Positions 51,582 through 60,675 of a stretch of 64,000 nucleotides of DNA are shown piece after piece. The stretch lies in assembly GCA_046349935.1 (NCBI GenBank), contig JAXMBK010000003.1, positions 558,001 to 622,000 of the forward strand, written 5' to 3'. Each line of letters starts with the position of its first letter. Within the stretch, counting starts at the first letter, position 1. A program made the position numbers and the translations under genes. The DNA comes from CAIXSC01 sp046349935 (GTDB lineage Bacteria; Planctomycetota; Planctomycetia; Pirellulales; Pirellulaceae). The notes below the pieces were generated by a model that searched no databases, was not told the DNA's origin, and saw only the letters and a list, made by a program, of their open reading frames with translations.

Positions 51582-51587
51582 TATAGT
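51582..51587 (+). promoter_or_regulatory. Candidate -10 element before rlmN
   Basis: TGCTATAGTAAGG lies 54 bp before the rlmN start, at the centre of the divergent region with the peptidase gene. No -35 match. Confidence 0.35.
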
Positions 51588-51641
51588 AAGGGCTCCCGCA
51601 CGATCTTCCGGCTCTTTCCGAACGAACCAACGCTCCACGCC

Positions 51642-52691
51642 ATGCGACACTTTTTGGACATCTCTTTCGACCAATTGCGGGAATGGCTCGCCGTTCAGGG
51701 ACAGCCCGCCTACCGCGCCGGCCAAATCCGCGGCTGGGTCTACGAACGTCGAGCGACGTCGTTCGCCGATATGACGGACTTGCCGGCCAAGCTGCGCGAG
51801 TCGCTCGCGGCGGAGTTTACGTTGTGGCAATCCAAAGTGGTCCGCCACTCCCAGGCCCCCGATGGAACCGAAAAGCTGTTGCTTGAGTTGCCTGGCGGGG
51901 GACGCATCGAGTGCGTGCTGCTGCGCGACGGCGGTCGTCGGTCGATTTGCATTAGCAGCCAGGTCGGTTGCGCAATGGGCTGCGTGTTCTGCGCCAGCGG
52001 ACTCGATGGCGTCGAACGCAATCTCACGACGGGTGAAATCATCGAACAGATGCTGCTCCTGCAGCGCTTGCTCCCGCCTGACGAACGGCTCAGCCATATC
52101 GTGGTCATGGGAATGGGCGAGCCGCTGGCGAACCTGGACAACCTGCTCCCCGCGCTCGCCTGCGCCAGCGACCCCAAAGGACTCGGCATCAGCCAGCGCC
52201 GCATCACCATTTCCACCGTCGGCCTGCCGCCCTCGATTGACCGCCTGACTCACGAAGAGACCAGCTACAACTTGGCCGTTTCGTTGCACGCCCCCAACGA
52301 TGAACTTCGCAATCAGCTTGTCCCCGTGAACAAGAACATCGGCATCGACGCCATCCTCGAAGCCTCGGACCGCTACTTCGAAGCCTCAGGCCGCCGCTTG
52401 ACGTTCGAATACGTCCTGTTGCGCGGCATCAACGATCGGCCGGAGGATGCGCTGGAATTGACCGAGCGACTACGAGGACGCCCCGCGCTGCTTAACGTCA
52501 TTCCCTACAATCCCGTGGCAGGCCTCCCCTACGAAACACCGACCTTCCCGTCGCAGCTCAAGTTTCGCGAAATCCTGGAAGCGGCCGGCATCAACGTCCA
52601 GTTCCGCGAACGCAAAGGGGACGCCATCAACGCCGCCTGCGGTCAACTCCGCCGCTCCACGCCGCCGCAAGTCGTGAATATCGATGCATAA
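51642..52691 (+). CDS. rlmN: Dual-specificity RNA methyltransferase RlmN
   Basis: The ATG at 51642 gives 349 residues and the standard opening 'MRHFLDISFDQLREWLAVQGQPAYRAGQIRGWVYE' in outline. The radical SAM motif CxxxCxxC is 'QVGCAMGCVFCASG'. 'LSHIVVMGMGEPLANLDNLLPAL', 'RRITISTVGLPPSIDRL' and 'YNLAVSLHAPNDELRNQLVPVNK' are family signatures, and the late Cys of the methyl-carrier pair is in 'DAINAACGQLR'. It methylates C2 of A2503 in 23S rRNA and A37 in some tRNAs. Confidence 0.97.
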   Translation: MRHFLDISFDQLREWLAVQGQPAYRAGQIRGWVYERRATSFADMTDLPAKLRESLAAEFTLWQSKVVRHSQAPDGTEKLLLELPGGGRIECVLLRDGGRRSICISSQVGCAMGCVFCASGLDGVERNLTTGEIIEQMLLLQRLLPPDERLSHIVVMGMGEPLANLDNLLPALACASDPKGLGISQRRITISTVGLPPSIDRLTHEETSYNLAVSLHAPNDELRNQLVPVNKNIGIDAILEASDRYFEASGRRLTFEYVLLRGINDRPEDALELTERLRGRPALLNVIPYNPVAGLPYETPTFPSQLKFREILEAAGINVQFRERKGDAINAACGQLRRSTPPQVVNIDA

Positions 52692-52855
52692 CGACGAGGT
52701 CAGCGTCTTGGCGCTGTTTCGTTTAACCCGCAGCCGCAGGCGAGGCAGAACAAAGCCTGCGCGCGGCGACGGCGCAGTGCGAGAAGCAACGCGCAGCGTT
52801 CTGCACGACGCATCGCCCCGTAATGAATTGGCCGTGAATCAGAGGCGGTGAATCC

Positions 52856-52880
52856 GAGACAGGCTGGAAGCCTGTCCTAC
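52856..52880 (-). repeat. REP-like palindrome with GTAG foot, copy 3
   Basis: Minus-strand GTAG-GACAGGCTTCCAGCCTGTC-TC, identical to the consensus. Its TAG (52877-52879) is the stop codon of the large GSDH/ThuA gene. Confidence 0.9.
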
Positions 52881-55800
52881 GGGTTTAACGGAACGCCGAG
52901 CGTTGCAAGGTCGCGCAGGCGATCGACATCCTCGCGCGCCGTCCAGGCGATCCCGCGCAATAGCAGGATGCGGAACAGCGGGTCGTCGAACGTCCACGAA
53001 TAGTGGCCTAAAATGGAGACGAAGACGCGGCCTTGCGACGGTTCCAGCGTCCAGAACAGCGGCTGCGGTGCACCGTCCTCCACGCCGGTTCCCAGCACGC
53101 GAACTCGCCGCGCATCTCCCTGCATTTGCCAATAGCTTTCGTCATGAAAGTGAACCTTGTTCAGGTTGCGCGCAATCGGATGAGCGGGCGACGGCGCGAA
53201 GGTCAGGTCGAGCGGCCCGTGGCGGAACTTTAGCTTCGCCGCTTCCGACGCCAGGCCGATTCGCTGCGCGAAGGCCGGCGCTTCGGGGCCCGCCTCGACG
53301 GCCCAATGGATGTACACCAACCCGCCGCCTCGCGCCAAATGGGCATCGATGGCTTGCGCTCGCTCCGCGTTCCAACTCCCCTTCTGAAAGAACACGATCG
53401 TGTCGGCTCGGCGTATCTGCTCCGCACTCGGCCACTCCATCGCCGACTCCACCGTCACGCCATCCGCCGCCGACAGCAATTGGCTCCACGTCGTCTTCCA
53501 AGCCGGATAGTCGTGCTCGCCCGGCCCGTGATCCTTTGCGCCCGCGACCAAGAGGACGCGCAGCGGCTTGAGTTGCGACGGAGGCGGGAGCGACGCGGCG
53601 CCGGCTAGCACGGCGTCGACTTCGGCGCGACGTCGCGGTGCGGGCGGCGGCTGCAGTGCATCGGCCGGCATGCGCGGAGCCGCGCTGAGCAGGAACGTCA
53701 TCAAATCGCGCATCCGCTCAGGCCCCAATTTGGCCGGCAGCCCCTCGGGCATGATCGACAGCGGCGACGGCGTCAGTTGCTCGACGTCGCTCCGAGCCAC
53801 CCGCACTACCTGCCCTTCTTTGTTCCCGATCATCAGATGTTCGCCGTCCGATCGCAGCGCCCCGGTCAGCACGCGCCCGTCTTCGAGCGTCGCCACATAC
53901 GTCAGGAAGTCCGGATTGATCGCGAAACTGGGCGTCGTCACATCGCGCAGCACCGACGCATAGTCGCGCTGCACCAAGTTGGACAAGTCAGGGCCGATCT
54001 CGCCGCCCTTCCCATGCGCGCGATGACATTTCACACATCCCGCCTCGTCGCTCAAGAAGATCTGTCGCCCCCGACCCCAGTTGCCGCCTTCTAATTCTTT
54101 CGCCAACGGCAGCGACCGTTTCGCTCCCGTCGACGTCTCGGTTTGAGCCCACGGCAGCAATAGGCGCTGAAGCGCCAGCGAGCCGCGATGCGTTGCGTTG
54201 TCGCGCGTCGTCGCCTCCCATTCGACGCGCAGGTCAATCTCGCCTTCGCCCGTCGACAGCGTTACGACGAGCGGAACGAGCTTCGTCGACGCTCGATCGA
54301 TCGACACGCGCACGACCTGCTCGGCCCCTTCGGTCTTAGACGCCGTCTCGCGTCCCTCGACGCCGATCGAGGCTCGAAACGCCCGCGTGGAACGCAGCAC
54401 GATCGCGCGGCTTGTCACCCACGAGTCGCTTGATGGTTCGTAGTCCAAGGACGAACCGGGTTGCACCGCAGGCTCGAACAACCCGTAGGTCTGCAGTTGC
54501 GTGGAGAGCGTCAGAACGCCGAATTGCGACAACCGGTTCCACTGCGACTCGCGCTGCGCCGCGTCGCTCGGATCGAACGCCAAGGCTCGAGCAGCCAGAG
54601 GGTCGAGGTGCAGCCAGCGGCTCTCCCACGGCGAATCGTCGGCGTCGCGGGGTTGCCAGTGTGCGACGACTCCTTGCAGCGAGTAGGCCAAGTCGACTTC
54701 AGGATGTTGCGGCAGCGGCGACGGCCCTTCGCTGGCGGACGATGCCGCGCCGGCCGCCGAACTCGACTCGCGTCCCATCCCCGGCAGCGTGATCGCGTAC
54801 GACACGGCCGCCTCATGCGGGTCGGTCGCCAACAGCAACGTGCGTCGATCGGCGGTGACGCTGGCGGCGTGCACCGCGACCTTCCGCCGCGGCGTCGCCA
54901 ATTGCTGCATCGTGACGGCGTACCCAGGGCGGATCGATTCAAAGCGATCCCCCGCCGCGACGAACTCGCCCGCGGTGATCTTCGTGCGCGACGCCAGATC
55001 GCGGAGCATGTCGGGCGCCAGCGGCCGGTCGAACGTGACGCGCACCTCGCGCGGGCTCGCCGCCCACGCCGCGAGCGGTTGCGGCAGTTCGGGCCGGTCG
55101 TATCGCACGACGAACAGTTTTCCAGCCCCCGTCGGCCCCGTCCCCCAGTCCGGCCCGCCGCTATGGCAGGCAATCAATAAGTCGCCGCGCGGCGACACTC
55201 GGCAGTCGACCGTGAGCATGCTCAAGCAGCCGATCAACTCGTTCGACGCGACGTACCGGCGCTGGCCGTCGCGAACCAACTTCGTGCGGTACAGCTTGCC
55301 GCGCGACTCGCCGCATACCAACAAGTCGCCGCGCCAAGACGCGGGCCCAAACGTCGCCCCGCCCGCGACGGCCGGCACGTTGAACGTCATCCCGCAGGTC
55401 GATTGATGTTGCGGACCATAGTCGAACAAACTTGGTTCATCAAACACCTGTGGGAGATGCCGCGGGTGTCGCGGAGGAAACCCGTAGTGCTTGTCTGGCT
55501 CGATCAGCAAAAGCTCGTCAAACGGGTTGCCGTTCGGCAGCCACGTCGCACCTTCTTGATCGGCCGCGAACAGATCGTGCGACGCGTTGAATTCAAGTCC
55601 AATCGTGAAGCGTACGCCGGTGCAGACGGTGCTGCGCCGCGACAAGTCGGGCTCGATCCGCTGAATCGTGCCGCGTTCGCTGGCGAGGTCGAACGCCGAG
55701 CGTCCTTGGTCGTCGAGCAGATAGGCGTTGTTATAGGCGGCCGTGCCGAGGCCGAAGTAAATCGCGCCGTCGCGCGGATCGATCGCCAATCCGATCGCGT

Positions 55801-57220
55801 CGACGTTTTGTGTAATCTCCTTCCAGCCCGAGGCGATCACGCGTTCCTGGTCGGCTGCATCGTCGCCATCAACGTCCAAGATGGCCGACACTTTTCCCTT
55901 CGACGCAACAACGACTCCGCGCACCTTGTCAATTGAAGTCTTGGCGGACGCCGCCGCGTCAGTCAGCAATCGATGTCCAGCCGGAATGACCGCCATCCCG
56001 ATGGGTCCGCGCAGTTTTCCCTGACCGGTGAAAAAAGTCTTCGAGGCGTCGGGGACGCCGTCATGATCTTGATCGTCGAGCAGCCAGATGTCGCCGCTAT
56101 AGCCGAGTGCGTACAGTTTGCCGTCGGGTCGGTAACGCAAGTTATTGACGTTCGTCAGCGCAACCGGGGCTTCCATGACGCGAAAGCCTGGGATGAGCAT
56201 CTGGATGGGCGGAGGATTCTTGACCGTCGCGAGCGGTTCCATCTGCTCGGCCGCCGCCAGCCGCTCGAGCGACTTCGGCAAAGCGTCGCGCAGCGCGGCA
56301 TGCTTCGCCTGCAGATAACCGCGCACGGCCTGCAGTTCGTTCGGAAGCAGCGCCCTCTGGTACAAAAGTACCTCGGCGACGTCGCCGTGCAGGAAGCCTT
56401 GCACCTTTTGCGGACCAGCGCCGTTTTCGTAGTAACGAGCGCCGACGACGGCGCCGTCGCAGAGGAGTTCGCTGGGGGCGAAGGGACGCGACATGGGCGG
56501 TTGACCGTCGACGGCCAGCGTGACCTGTTTGCGAGCGGCGTCGCCGACGCACTCGAAGATTTGCAACGTGCCGAAGGCGGCCGGCTTGGTCAGCAGGTTG
56601 CGAGCGCCTCCGAATCCGCGCCCCTCCAGATTGACGTCTTGCAGTTGCGGCGACGCCGGCGCGTTCAGGTCGAGCGTTAGTCCGGTCTCGTAGTCGCGCC
56701 GGTTGCGTTCATGCAACGCGACGAAGCCGCGGAAGAATCCCAAGTTCGAATGGGGCGCCGCCGCCACAAACAGCGTGAACTCGCGCGCTCGGTGGTGAAA
56801 GTCGACCGCTTGGAGATGATCGTCCTGACCGTCGAAACGGACCACCCAAGCCGGGCCGGCAGCGCCGCAGTCAAGTCGCAAGAGCTTCGGACGCGCTTGC
56901 GCATCCGACTGCGTCACGCGCCGCTGTTGGAGCGAGCCATCATGCCACTCCGCGAGCGTCCCGCCGTCGGGAACGGCGGGTAAGCTCAGTTGCCGGCGAG
57001 CGGCCGGGATGGCGGCGGCGTCGAGCCACCAGACGAGTCCCGGAATGGGAGGGAGCCGTTTGTCGGTCCACGGTTCGACGACGGCAGACTTAGACGCCTG
57101 CGAATCGTCCGCCTTCCGCTCGGCGGCGCTCAATTTGACGACGCTCAACACGGCCGTCGCCGCGCTGAGTGCTACGCATAGCGCCAACCGTGTGCAGACC
57201 GTCCGAGGTCGCGATCGCAT
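52877..57220 (-). CDS. Large exported GSDH beta-propeller / cytochrome c / ThuA fusion protein
   Basis: Start at 57220 gives 1447 residues with a signal peptide (MRSRPRTVCTRLALCVALSAATAVLS). N-terminal part (about 55-310) is LamG-like ('VVRFDGQDDHLQAVDF', 'GDVAEVLLYQRALLPNELQAVRGYL'). The middle is a membrane-bound dehydrogenase/GSDH-type propeller ('NNLRYRPDGKLYALGYSGDIWLLDD', 'GPIGMAVIP', 'FGLGTAAYNN'). A haem site CVKCH lies in 'EAGCVKCHRAHGKGGEIGPDLSN'. The C-terminus is a ThuA (glutamine-amidotransferase-like) domain: 'VLLVAGAKDHGPGEHDYPAWKTTW' and 'VHFHDESYW'. Probably a periplasmic sugar-oxidising protein. The last stop codon comes from a REP palindrome. Confidence 0.88.
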   Translation of the reverse strand: MRSRPRTVCTRLALCVALSAATAVLSVVKLSAAERKADDSQASKSAVVEPWTDKRLPPIPGLVWWLDAAAIPAARRQLSLPAVPDGGTLAEWHDGSLQQRRVTQSDAQARPKLLRLDCGAAGPAWVVRFDGQDDHLQAVDFHHRAREFTLFVAAAPHSNLGFFRGFVALHERNRRDYETGLTLDLNAPASPQLQDVNLEGRGFGGARNLLTKPAAFGTLQIFECVGDAARKQVTLAVDGQPPMSRPFAPSELLCDGAVVGARYYENGAGPQKVQGFLHGDVAEVLLYQRALLPNELQAVRGYLQAKHAALRDALPKSLERLAAAEQMEPLATVKNPPPIQMLIPGFRVMEAPVALTNVNNLRYRPDGKLYALGYSGDIWLLDDQDHDGVPDASKTFFTGQGKLRGPIGMAVIPAGHRLLTDAAASAKTSIDKVRGVVVASKGKVSAILDVDGDDAADQERVIASGWKEITQNVDAIGLAIDPRDGAIYFGLGTAAYNNAYLLDDQGRSAFDLASERGTIQRIEPDLSRRSTVCTGVRFTIGLEFNASHDLFAADQEGATWLPNGNPFDELLLIEPDKHYGFPPRHPRHLPQVFDEPSLFDYGPQHQSTCGMTFNVPAVAGGATFGPASWRGDLLVCGESRGKLYRTKLVRDGQRRYVASNELIGCLSMLTVDCRVSPRGDLLIACHSGGPDWGTGPTGAGKLFVVRYDRPELPQPLAAWAASPREVRVTFDRPLAPDMLRDLASRTKITAGEFVAAGDRFESIRPGYAVTMQQLATPRRKVAVHAASVTADRRTLLLATDPHEAAVSYAITLPGMGRESSSAAGAASSASEGPSPLPQHPEVDLAYSLQGVVAHWQPRDADDSPWESRWLHLDPLAARALAFDPSDAAQRESQWNRLSQFGVLTLSTQLQTYGLFEPAVQPGSSLDYEPSSDSWVTSRAIVLRSTRAFRASIGVEGRETASKTEGAEQVVRVSIDRASTKLVPLVVTLSTGEGEIDLRVEWEATTRDNATHRGSLALQRLLLPWAQTETSTGAKRSLPLAKELEGGNWGRGRQIFLSDEAGCVKCHRAHGKGGEIGPDLSNLVQRDYASVLRDVTTPSFAINPDFLTYVATLEDGRVLTGALRSDGEHLMIGNKEGQVVRVARSDVEQLTPSPLSIMPEGLPAKLGPERMRDLMTFLLSAAPRMPADALQPPPAPRRRAEVDAVLAGAASLPPPSQLKPLRVLLVAGAKDHGPGEHDYPAWKTTWSQLLSAADGVTVESAMEWPSAEQIRRADTIVFFQKGSWNAERAQAIDAHLARGGGLVYIHWAVEAGPEAPAFAQRIGLASEAAKLKFRHGPLDLTFAPSPAHPIARNLNKVHFHDESYWQMQGDARRVRVLGTGVEDGAPQPLFWTLEPSQGRVFVSILGHYSWTFDDPLFRILLLRGIAWTAREDVDRLRDLATLGVPLNP

Positions 57221-57235
57221 GAGATTGACTCCGCC

Positions 57236-57272
57236 TAGAATCAACGAGGCCCGGCTCAAACGAGCCGGGCCA
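57236..57272 (-). terminator. Hairpin terminator after the superoxide dismutase gene
   Basis: On the minus strand GGCCCGGCTC and GAGCCGGGCC form a perfect 10-bp stem around a 4-nt loop (57249-57272), followed by TCGTTGATTCT. It lies 40 bp after the stop of the dismutase gene and 28 bp before the start of the next gene on the same strand, so it may also act as an attenuator. Confidence 0.6.
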
Positions 57273-57311
57273 TGCCAACGGTCATCCCATTCTAGCGAAC
57301 CAAGCCGCCGC

Positions 57312-58049
57312 CTAGGCCGACTCAAACTTCTTCGAGACGGCTTCCCAGTTGACGATGTTCCACCACGCCGTTACGTACTCGGCGCGACGATTCTGGTAGT
57401 GCAAGTAGTACGCGTGTTCCCACACGTCGAGACCAAGAATGGGGGTCTTTCCGAGCGACAGGGGGCTGTCTTGGTTGGCGGTGCTCAGCACTTCCAACCC
57501 ATCCTTGCCAACGGCGAGCCACGCCCAACCGCTGCCGAAGCGGGTCATGGCGGCGGTGGTGAACGCTTCCTTAAAATTCGCAAAGCTATTGAATTTCGAC
57601 TTGATTGCGTCGGCCAACTTGCCTTTCGGTTCGCCGCCCTTACCCGGGCCCATGATTTCCCAGAACAGGCAGTGATTGAGGTGGCCGCCGCCGTGGTTCT
57701 GCACGATCGACCGGGCCTTTTCCGGGACGGAAGCCAAGTCGCTCAGCAGTTGTTCGGGAGTCTTCTTCGCGAGCTCCGGGTCGCTGGTCAGTACAGCGGC
57801 GAACCGATCGATGTACGCCTGATGATGCTTGGTGTGGTGGATCGTCATCGTCTTGGTGTCGATGTACGGCTCCAATGCGTCATACGCGTAGGGCAATTTG
57901 GGCAATTCCACCGCGGTTCCCGCCGCGGCGGCGACGCGCGGGACGGCGGTGATTTGAGCAATCGCACCGCCGACGGCAAGCGTCGCAACGGTCGATTGGA
58001 CGAACTGACGGCGATTGACGGACGAGTCATGCGGTCGGTCGTGTTGCAT
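57312..58049 (-). CDS. Tat-exported Fe/Mn superoxide dismutase
   Basis: The start at 58049 is set by AGAGGG upstream and by the twin-arginine leader 'SSVNRRQFVQSTVATLAVGG'; the open frame up to 58586 is spurious. 245 residues. Mature start 'ELPKLPYAYDALEPYIDTKTMTIHHTKHHQAYI' in outline is the SOD N-terminal domain with the first His ligand; 'NHGGGHLNHCLFW' gives the second, and 'LDVWEHAYYLHY' the Asp and third His. 'FGSGWAWLAV' is also present. It converts superoxide to peroxide and oxygen, and the Tat leader places it outside the cytoplasm. It is divergent from an ECF sigma/anti-sigma cassette, 255 bp away. Confidence 0.95.
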   Translation of the reverse strand: MQHDRPHDSSVNRRQFVQSTVATLAVGGAIAQITAVPRVAAAAGTAVELPKLPYAYDALEPYIDTKTMTIHHTKHHQAYIDRFAAVLTSDPELAKKTPEQLLSDLASVPEKARSIVQNHGGGHLNHCLFWEIMGPGKGGEPKGKLADAIKSKFNSFANFKEAFTTAAMTRFGSGWAWLAVGKDGLEVLSTANQDSPLSLGKTPILGLDVWEHAYYLHYQNRRAEYVTAWWNIVNWEAVSKKFESA

Positions 58050-58304
58050 GGTGCAAACCCTCTTGAGAAAGGTGATAGTCGCCAACGGGAAAGGAAACGC
58101 GACGCAGAACCGTACGACCGACTCGGCCCGTTGGTTCGACGTCTCGGATTGTTTAGCGTATGGAGGCCCCAGAGGAAAGCCTTGCCAACGCAACTTCAAA
58201 CTCGAGTCGGTGTTCAGTAGGATGAGGCGGAGTGAGCACGAGAAGCGGGACGGCGCGTGTCGCTCCTCTTCGTCGCTGGGATTTGATCTGACGCAAGCCA
58301 TTGG

Positions 58305-58961
58305 GTGGATTCGGTTTTGCCCGCCTCGACGACCACAACTCGAAACTACGAGACGGCGGACCCGGACGTGCGGCTTATGCTGCAAGTGCGCGACGACGAC
58401 GCCGCGGCGTTCGAGGAACTGGTGCAGCGGTACCAAAGCCGCCTCATCTCGGTGCTCGAACACATGGTGCATAACCGGCAAAGTGCGGAAGACTTGGCGC
58501 AAGACGTGTTCTTGCGGGTCTACCGGGCTCGTAAGTCGTATACCCCGGAAGCACGTTTCGCCACTTGGCTCTTTCGGATCGCCCACAACGCCGCCAGCAA
58601 TGCGATTCGCGCCCAGTCGCGGCGTCGCGATGCCTCGTCGGCCAACTACGCTCCTGACGATTCGTCCGCCCTGCCGCTAGATCAACTGGCTAAAGCGGCC
58701 AGCGGTCTGATGCCGACGCGGAGGCTCGACAAAGCGGAAGTGTCGGAAGTCGTCCGAGCGGCCATTGAGTCCTTGCCGGAGCAACAGCGGATGGCGCTGC
58801 TGTTGTCGAAGTTTGAAGAGATGAGTTACGTCGACGTCGCGAAGACGCTTGATCAAACCGTGCCCGCCGTCAAGTCGCTGTTGTGGCGAGCGCGCGAGAA
58901 TCTGCGAGTGATTCTCGAACCGTATTTCCAAGAAGGCGTTCGGCCGGAAGGGACGACCTAA
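58305..58961 (+). CDS. ECF-type sigma factor, second cassette
   Basis: 218 residues from a GTG at 58305; an alternative start cannot be excluded. Region 2: 'DDAAAFEELVQRYQSRLISVL' and 'SAEDLAQDVFLRVYRARKSYTPEARFATWLFRIAHNAASNAIR' in outline, with the WLFRI core. Region 4: 'SLPEQQRMALLLSKFEEMSYVDVAKTLDQTVPAVKSLLWRARENLR'. It is followed after 12 bp by an anti-sigma-like gene and then by an exported hypothetical gene, a likely three-gene operon. Upstream, the divergent SOD suggests an oxidative link, by position only. Confidence 0.92.
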   Translation: MDSVLPASTTTTRNYETADPDVRLMLQVRDDDAAAFEELVQRYQSRLISVLEHMVHNRQSAEDLAQDVFLRVYRARKSYTPEARFATWLFRIAHNAASNAIRAQSRRRDASSANYAPDDSSALPLDQLAKAASGLMPTRRLDKAEVSEVVRAAIESLPEQQRMALLLSKFEEMSYVDVAKTLDQTVPAVKSLLWRARENLRVILEPYFQEGVRPEGTT

Positions 58962-58973
58962 CGAGGTGCGTTG

Positions 58974-59480
58974 ATGACTCCATCCATTCCCCCCTCCAAT
59001 TCGGACACCATCGAATCCGAACTCGTCGCGTACCTCGACGGCGAGCTCGATGCGCGTCAGATGGAAGCGGTTGAACAGCGATTGTCGTCGGACGTCGAGT
59101 TTCGTCGTCGTTTACACGACTTGCAGCGCACTTGGGACTTGCTCGACTCGCTGCCGCGCGTCGAAGCGACGGAAGCGTTTACGCAAAGTACGCTGGAGAT
59201 GGTCGCTGTGAAGGCGGAAGCTGAGTTGCTGACAGCGCACAGCAACGCGTCGCAGCGGCGGTGGTTATGGCAATCCGGCGCGGGCGTCGCCGTCGTCGTC
59301 GCGCTGTCGCTGGGCTTTGTCTTCGGTCGCTCGCTCTGGTCCTCTCCCGACGGGCCGCTTATCCAAGACTTGCCAGTCGTCGAACATATCGATGAATATC
59401 TGCTCGCCGACGACATTCAGTTCCTGCGGATGCTGGATCAAGAGGGCCTGTTTGCCGAGGAGACGCGCGATGCCCCGTAA
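58974..59480 (+). CDS. Single-pass anti-sigma factor-like protein
   Basis: GAGGTG lies five bases before the ATG at 58974 (a TTG at 58971 is in frame). 168 residues. The N-terminal 'ELVAYLDGELDARQMEAVEQRLSSDVEFRRRL' matches the anti-sigma domain, but the zinc-finger Cys/His set is missing, so it is a zinc-free RskA/ZAS-like form. One membrane helix ('SGAGVAVVVALSLGFVFG', about 102-119). The extracytoplasmic part ends 'EYLLADDIQFLRMLDQEGLFAEE'. It should bind the sigma factor encoded 12 bp upstream, and it overlaps the next gene by 11 bp. Confidence 0.85.
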   Translation: MTPSIPPSNSDTIESELVAYLDGELDARQMEAVEQRLSSDVEFRRRLHDLQRTWDLLDSLPRVEATEAFTQSTLEMVAVKAEAELLTAHSNASQRRWLWQSGAGVAVVVALSLGFVFGRSLWSSPDGPLIQDLPVVEHIDEYLLADDIQFLRMLDQEGLFAEETRDAP

Positions 59481-60675
59481 TGGTCGACGCTGGCTCCCTT
59501 GGAACTGGCTCCACCTGATCTTGCTCGCCGCCTGCTGCGCGCCCCTGGCGTCGGCCGCGCCCGTCGCCGGACAATCCGCAGCGCCGGCCGCGGATTCGGA
59601 TTCGGCCGCGGACTCGTACGAACAGCGACGGCAGCGGCTAGAGACGATGTCGGAACAAGAATTGGCCGAGTTGCAGCGAAAGAAAGAGCGATTCGATCAA
59701 TTGCCGCCCGACGAACAAGCCCGGTTGAGGAAGCTGCATGCCGAACTGTCGACCGACCCGCACTGCGAGCGGCTCAAGAAATTGTTGGCTTCGTATTCCG
59801 CATGGCTCCAGACGCTCACCGCCGCCGAACGCGCAGAACTCATGCGGCTCCCGCCGGATGAACGAGTGAAACAGATCCGAGCACTACAAACCGACCAGCG
59901 CAAGGATGAAGCGGTGCGTCTGGGCATCCCCTCCGTCACGATCTCTGTAGAAGATGCGCGCGTGGTAGTGGAGTGGATGGAGGCGTATGTGGTGCAACAC
60001 CGCGATTTCTTGATTCAGAAGATGCCGCGGCTGGCCGAACGGCTGGCGCAGATGGCCGATCCCAAACGGCAGGCCGGCATGCTGGTCTTCACGCTGTCGC
60101 AAATGCGAACCGAAGGCCAAGCGCCGCCGCCCCTCACCCCCGAAGATCTCGCACCGCTCCTGGAAAAACTCTCCCCCGGCAGTCGTCAGCAATTACAAGC
60201 GGCCGCGTCCGAGAAGGATAAGATCGACGTCATTCTGAAGTGGTGCCGAGCGGCCTTTTTCCGGCAGTTCGAGCCGACGAACGAGGAGTTGGAGAAGTAC
60301 TATCGCGAGTCGCTGTCGGCGGAAGACCGCGAATGGCTCGACGCCATGCCGCGACAGCGTTTCCAACAGACGCTTCGGTCGATGTACTTCCGCGACCGAG
60401 CGACCTCCGACGCGCAGCGCGGCTTCCCGGGCGGCGGGCGCATGCGGCCCGGCGGCCCAGGCGGCCCGCCCGGCGAACGAGGCCCTGGCCTGCTCCCGGG
60501 CGACCGAGTCCCAGGCGACCGAGTCCCAGGCGACCGTCCCCCTGGAGAGCGCGGCCCAGGAGGTCCCGGCGGACCGCCGCCCTTCCCCGGCCGCCGTCCC
60601 CGCGATTCGAATCAACGCGACTCAAATCAGCGAGATGAATCGCGTCCCCCTCCGCCGCCAAGCGTGGATCAATAG
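59470..60675 (+). CDS. Exported hypothetical protein with Gly/Pro-rich tail, third gene of sigma cassette
   Basis: The ATG at 59470 overlaps the anti-sigma gene by 11 bp. 401 residues: signal peptide 'WLHLILLAACCAPLASAAPVAG', then a helical, charged region with 'MSEQELAELQRKKERFDQLPPDEQARLRKLHAEL' in outline. Units of the form LPPDE/LTAAERAEL recur (about 60-140), as in planctomycete DUF3106-like proteins. The last 90 residues are Gly/Pro/Arg-rich with GDRVPGDRVPGDRPPGER and DSNQRDSNQRDE tandem units. Its place behind a sigma/anti-sigma pair suggests a role in signal perception or as target, in the envelope. No enzyme motif. Confidence 0.82.
   Translation: MPRNGRRWLPWNWLHLILLAACCAPLASAAPVAGQSAAPAADSDSAADSYEQRRQRLETMSEQELAELQRKKERFDQLPPDEQARLRKLHAELSTDPHCERLKKLLASYSAWLQTLTAAERAELMRLPPDERVKQIRALQTDQRKDEAVRLGIPSVTISVEDARVVVEWMEAYVVQHRDFLIQKMPRLAERLAQMADPKRQAGMLVFTLSQMRTEGQAPPPLTPEDLAPLLEKLSPGSRQQLQAAASEKDKIDVILKWCRAAFFRQFEPTNEELEKYYRESLSAEDREWLDAMPRQRFQQTLRSMYFRDRATSDAQRGFPGGGRMRPGGPGGPPGERGPGLLPGDRVPGDRVPGDRPPGERGPGGPGGPPPFPGRRPRDSNQRDSNQRDESRPPPPPSVDQ

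Noticed and set aside
52692..52855. Possible RNA gene between rlmN and the REP copy
   Set aside because: GC-rich with short CG hairpins but no cloverleaf or recognisable fold; only a vague likeness to other planctomycete intergenic repeats.
58050..58586. N-terminal extension of the SOD frame
   Set aside because: It runs into the divergent sigma gene; the Tat leader at 58049 marks the true start.
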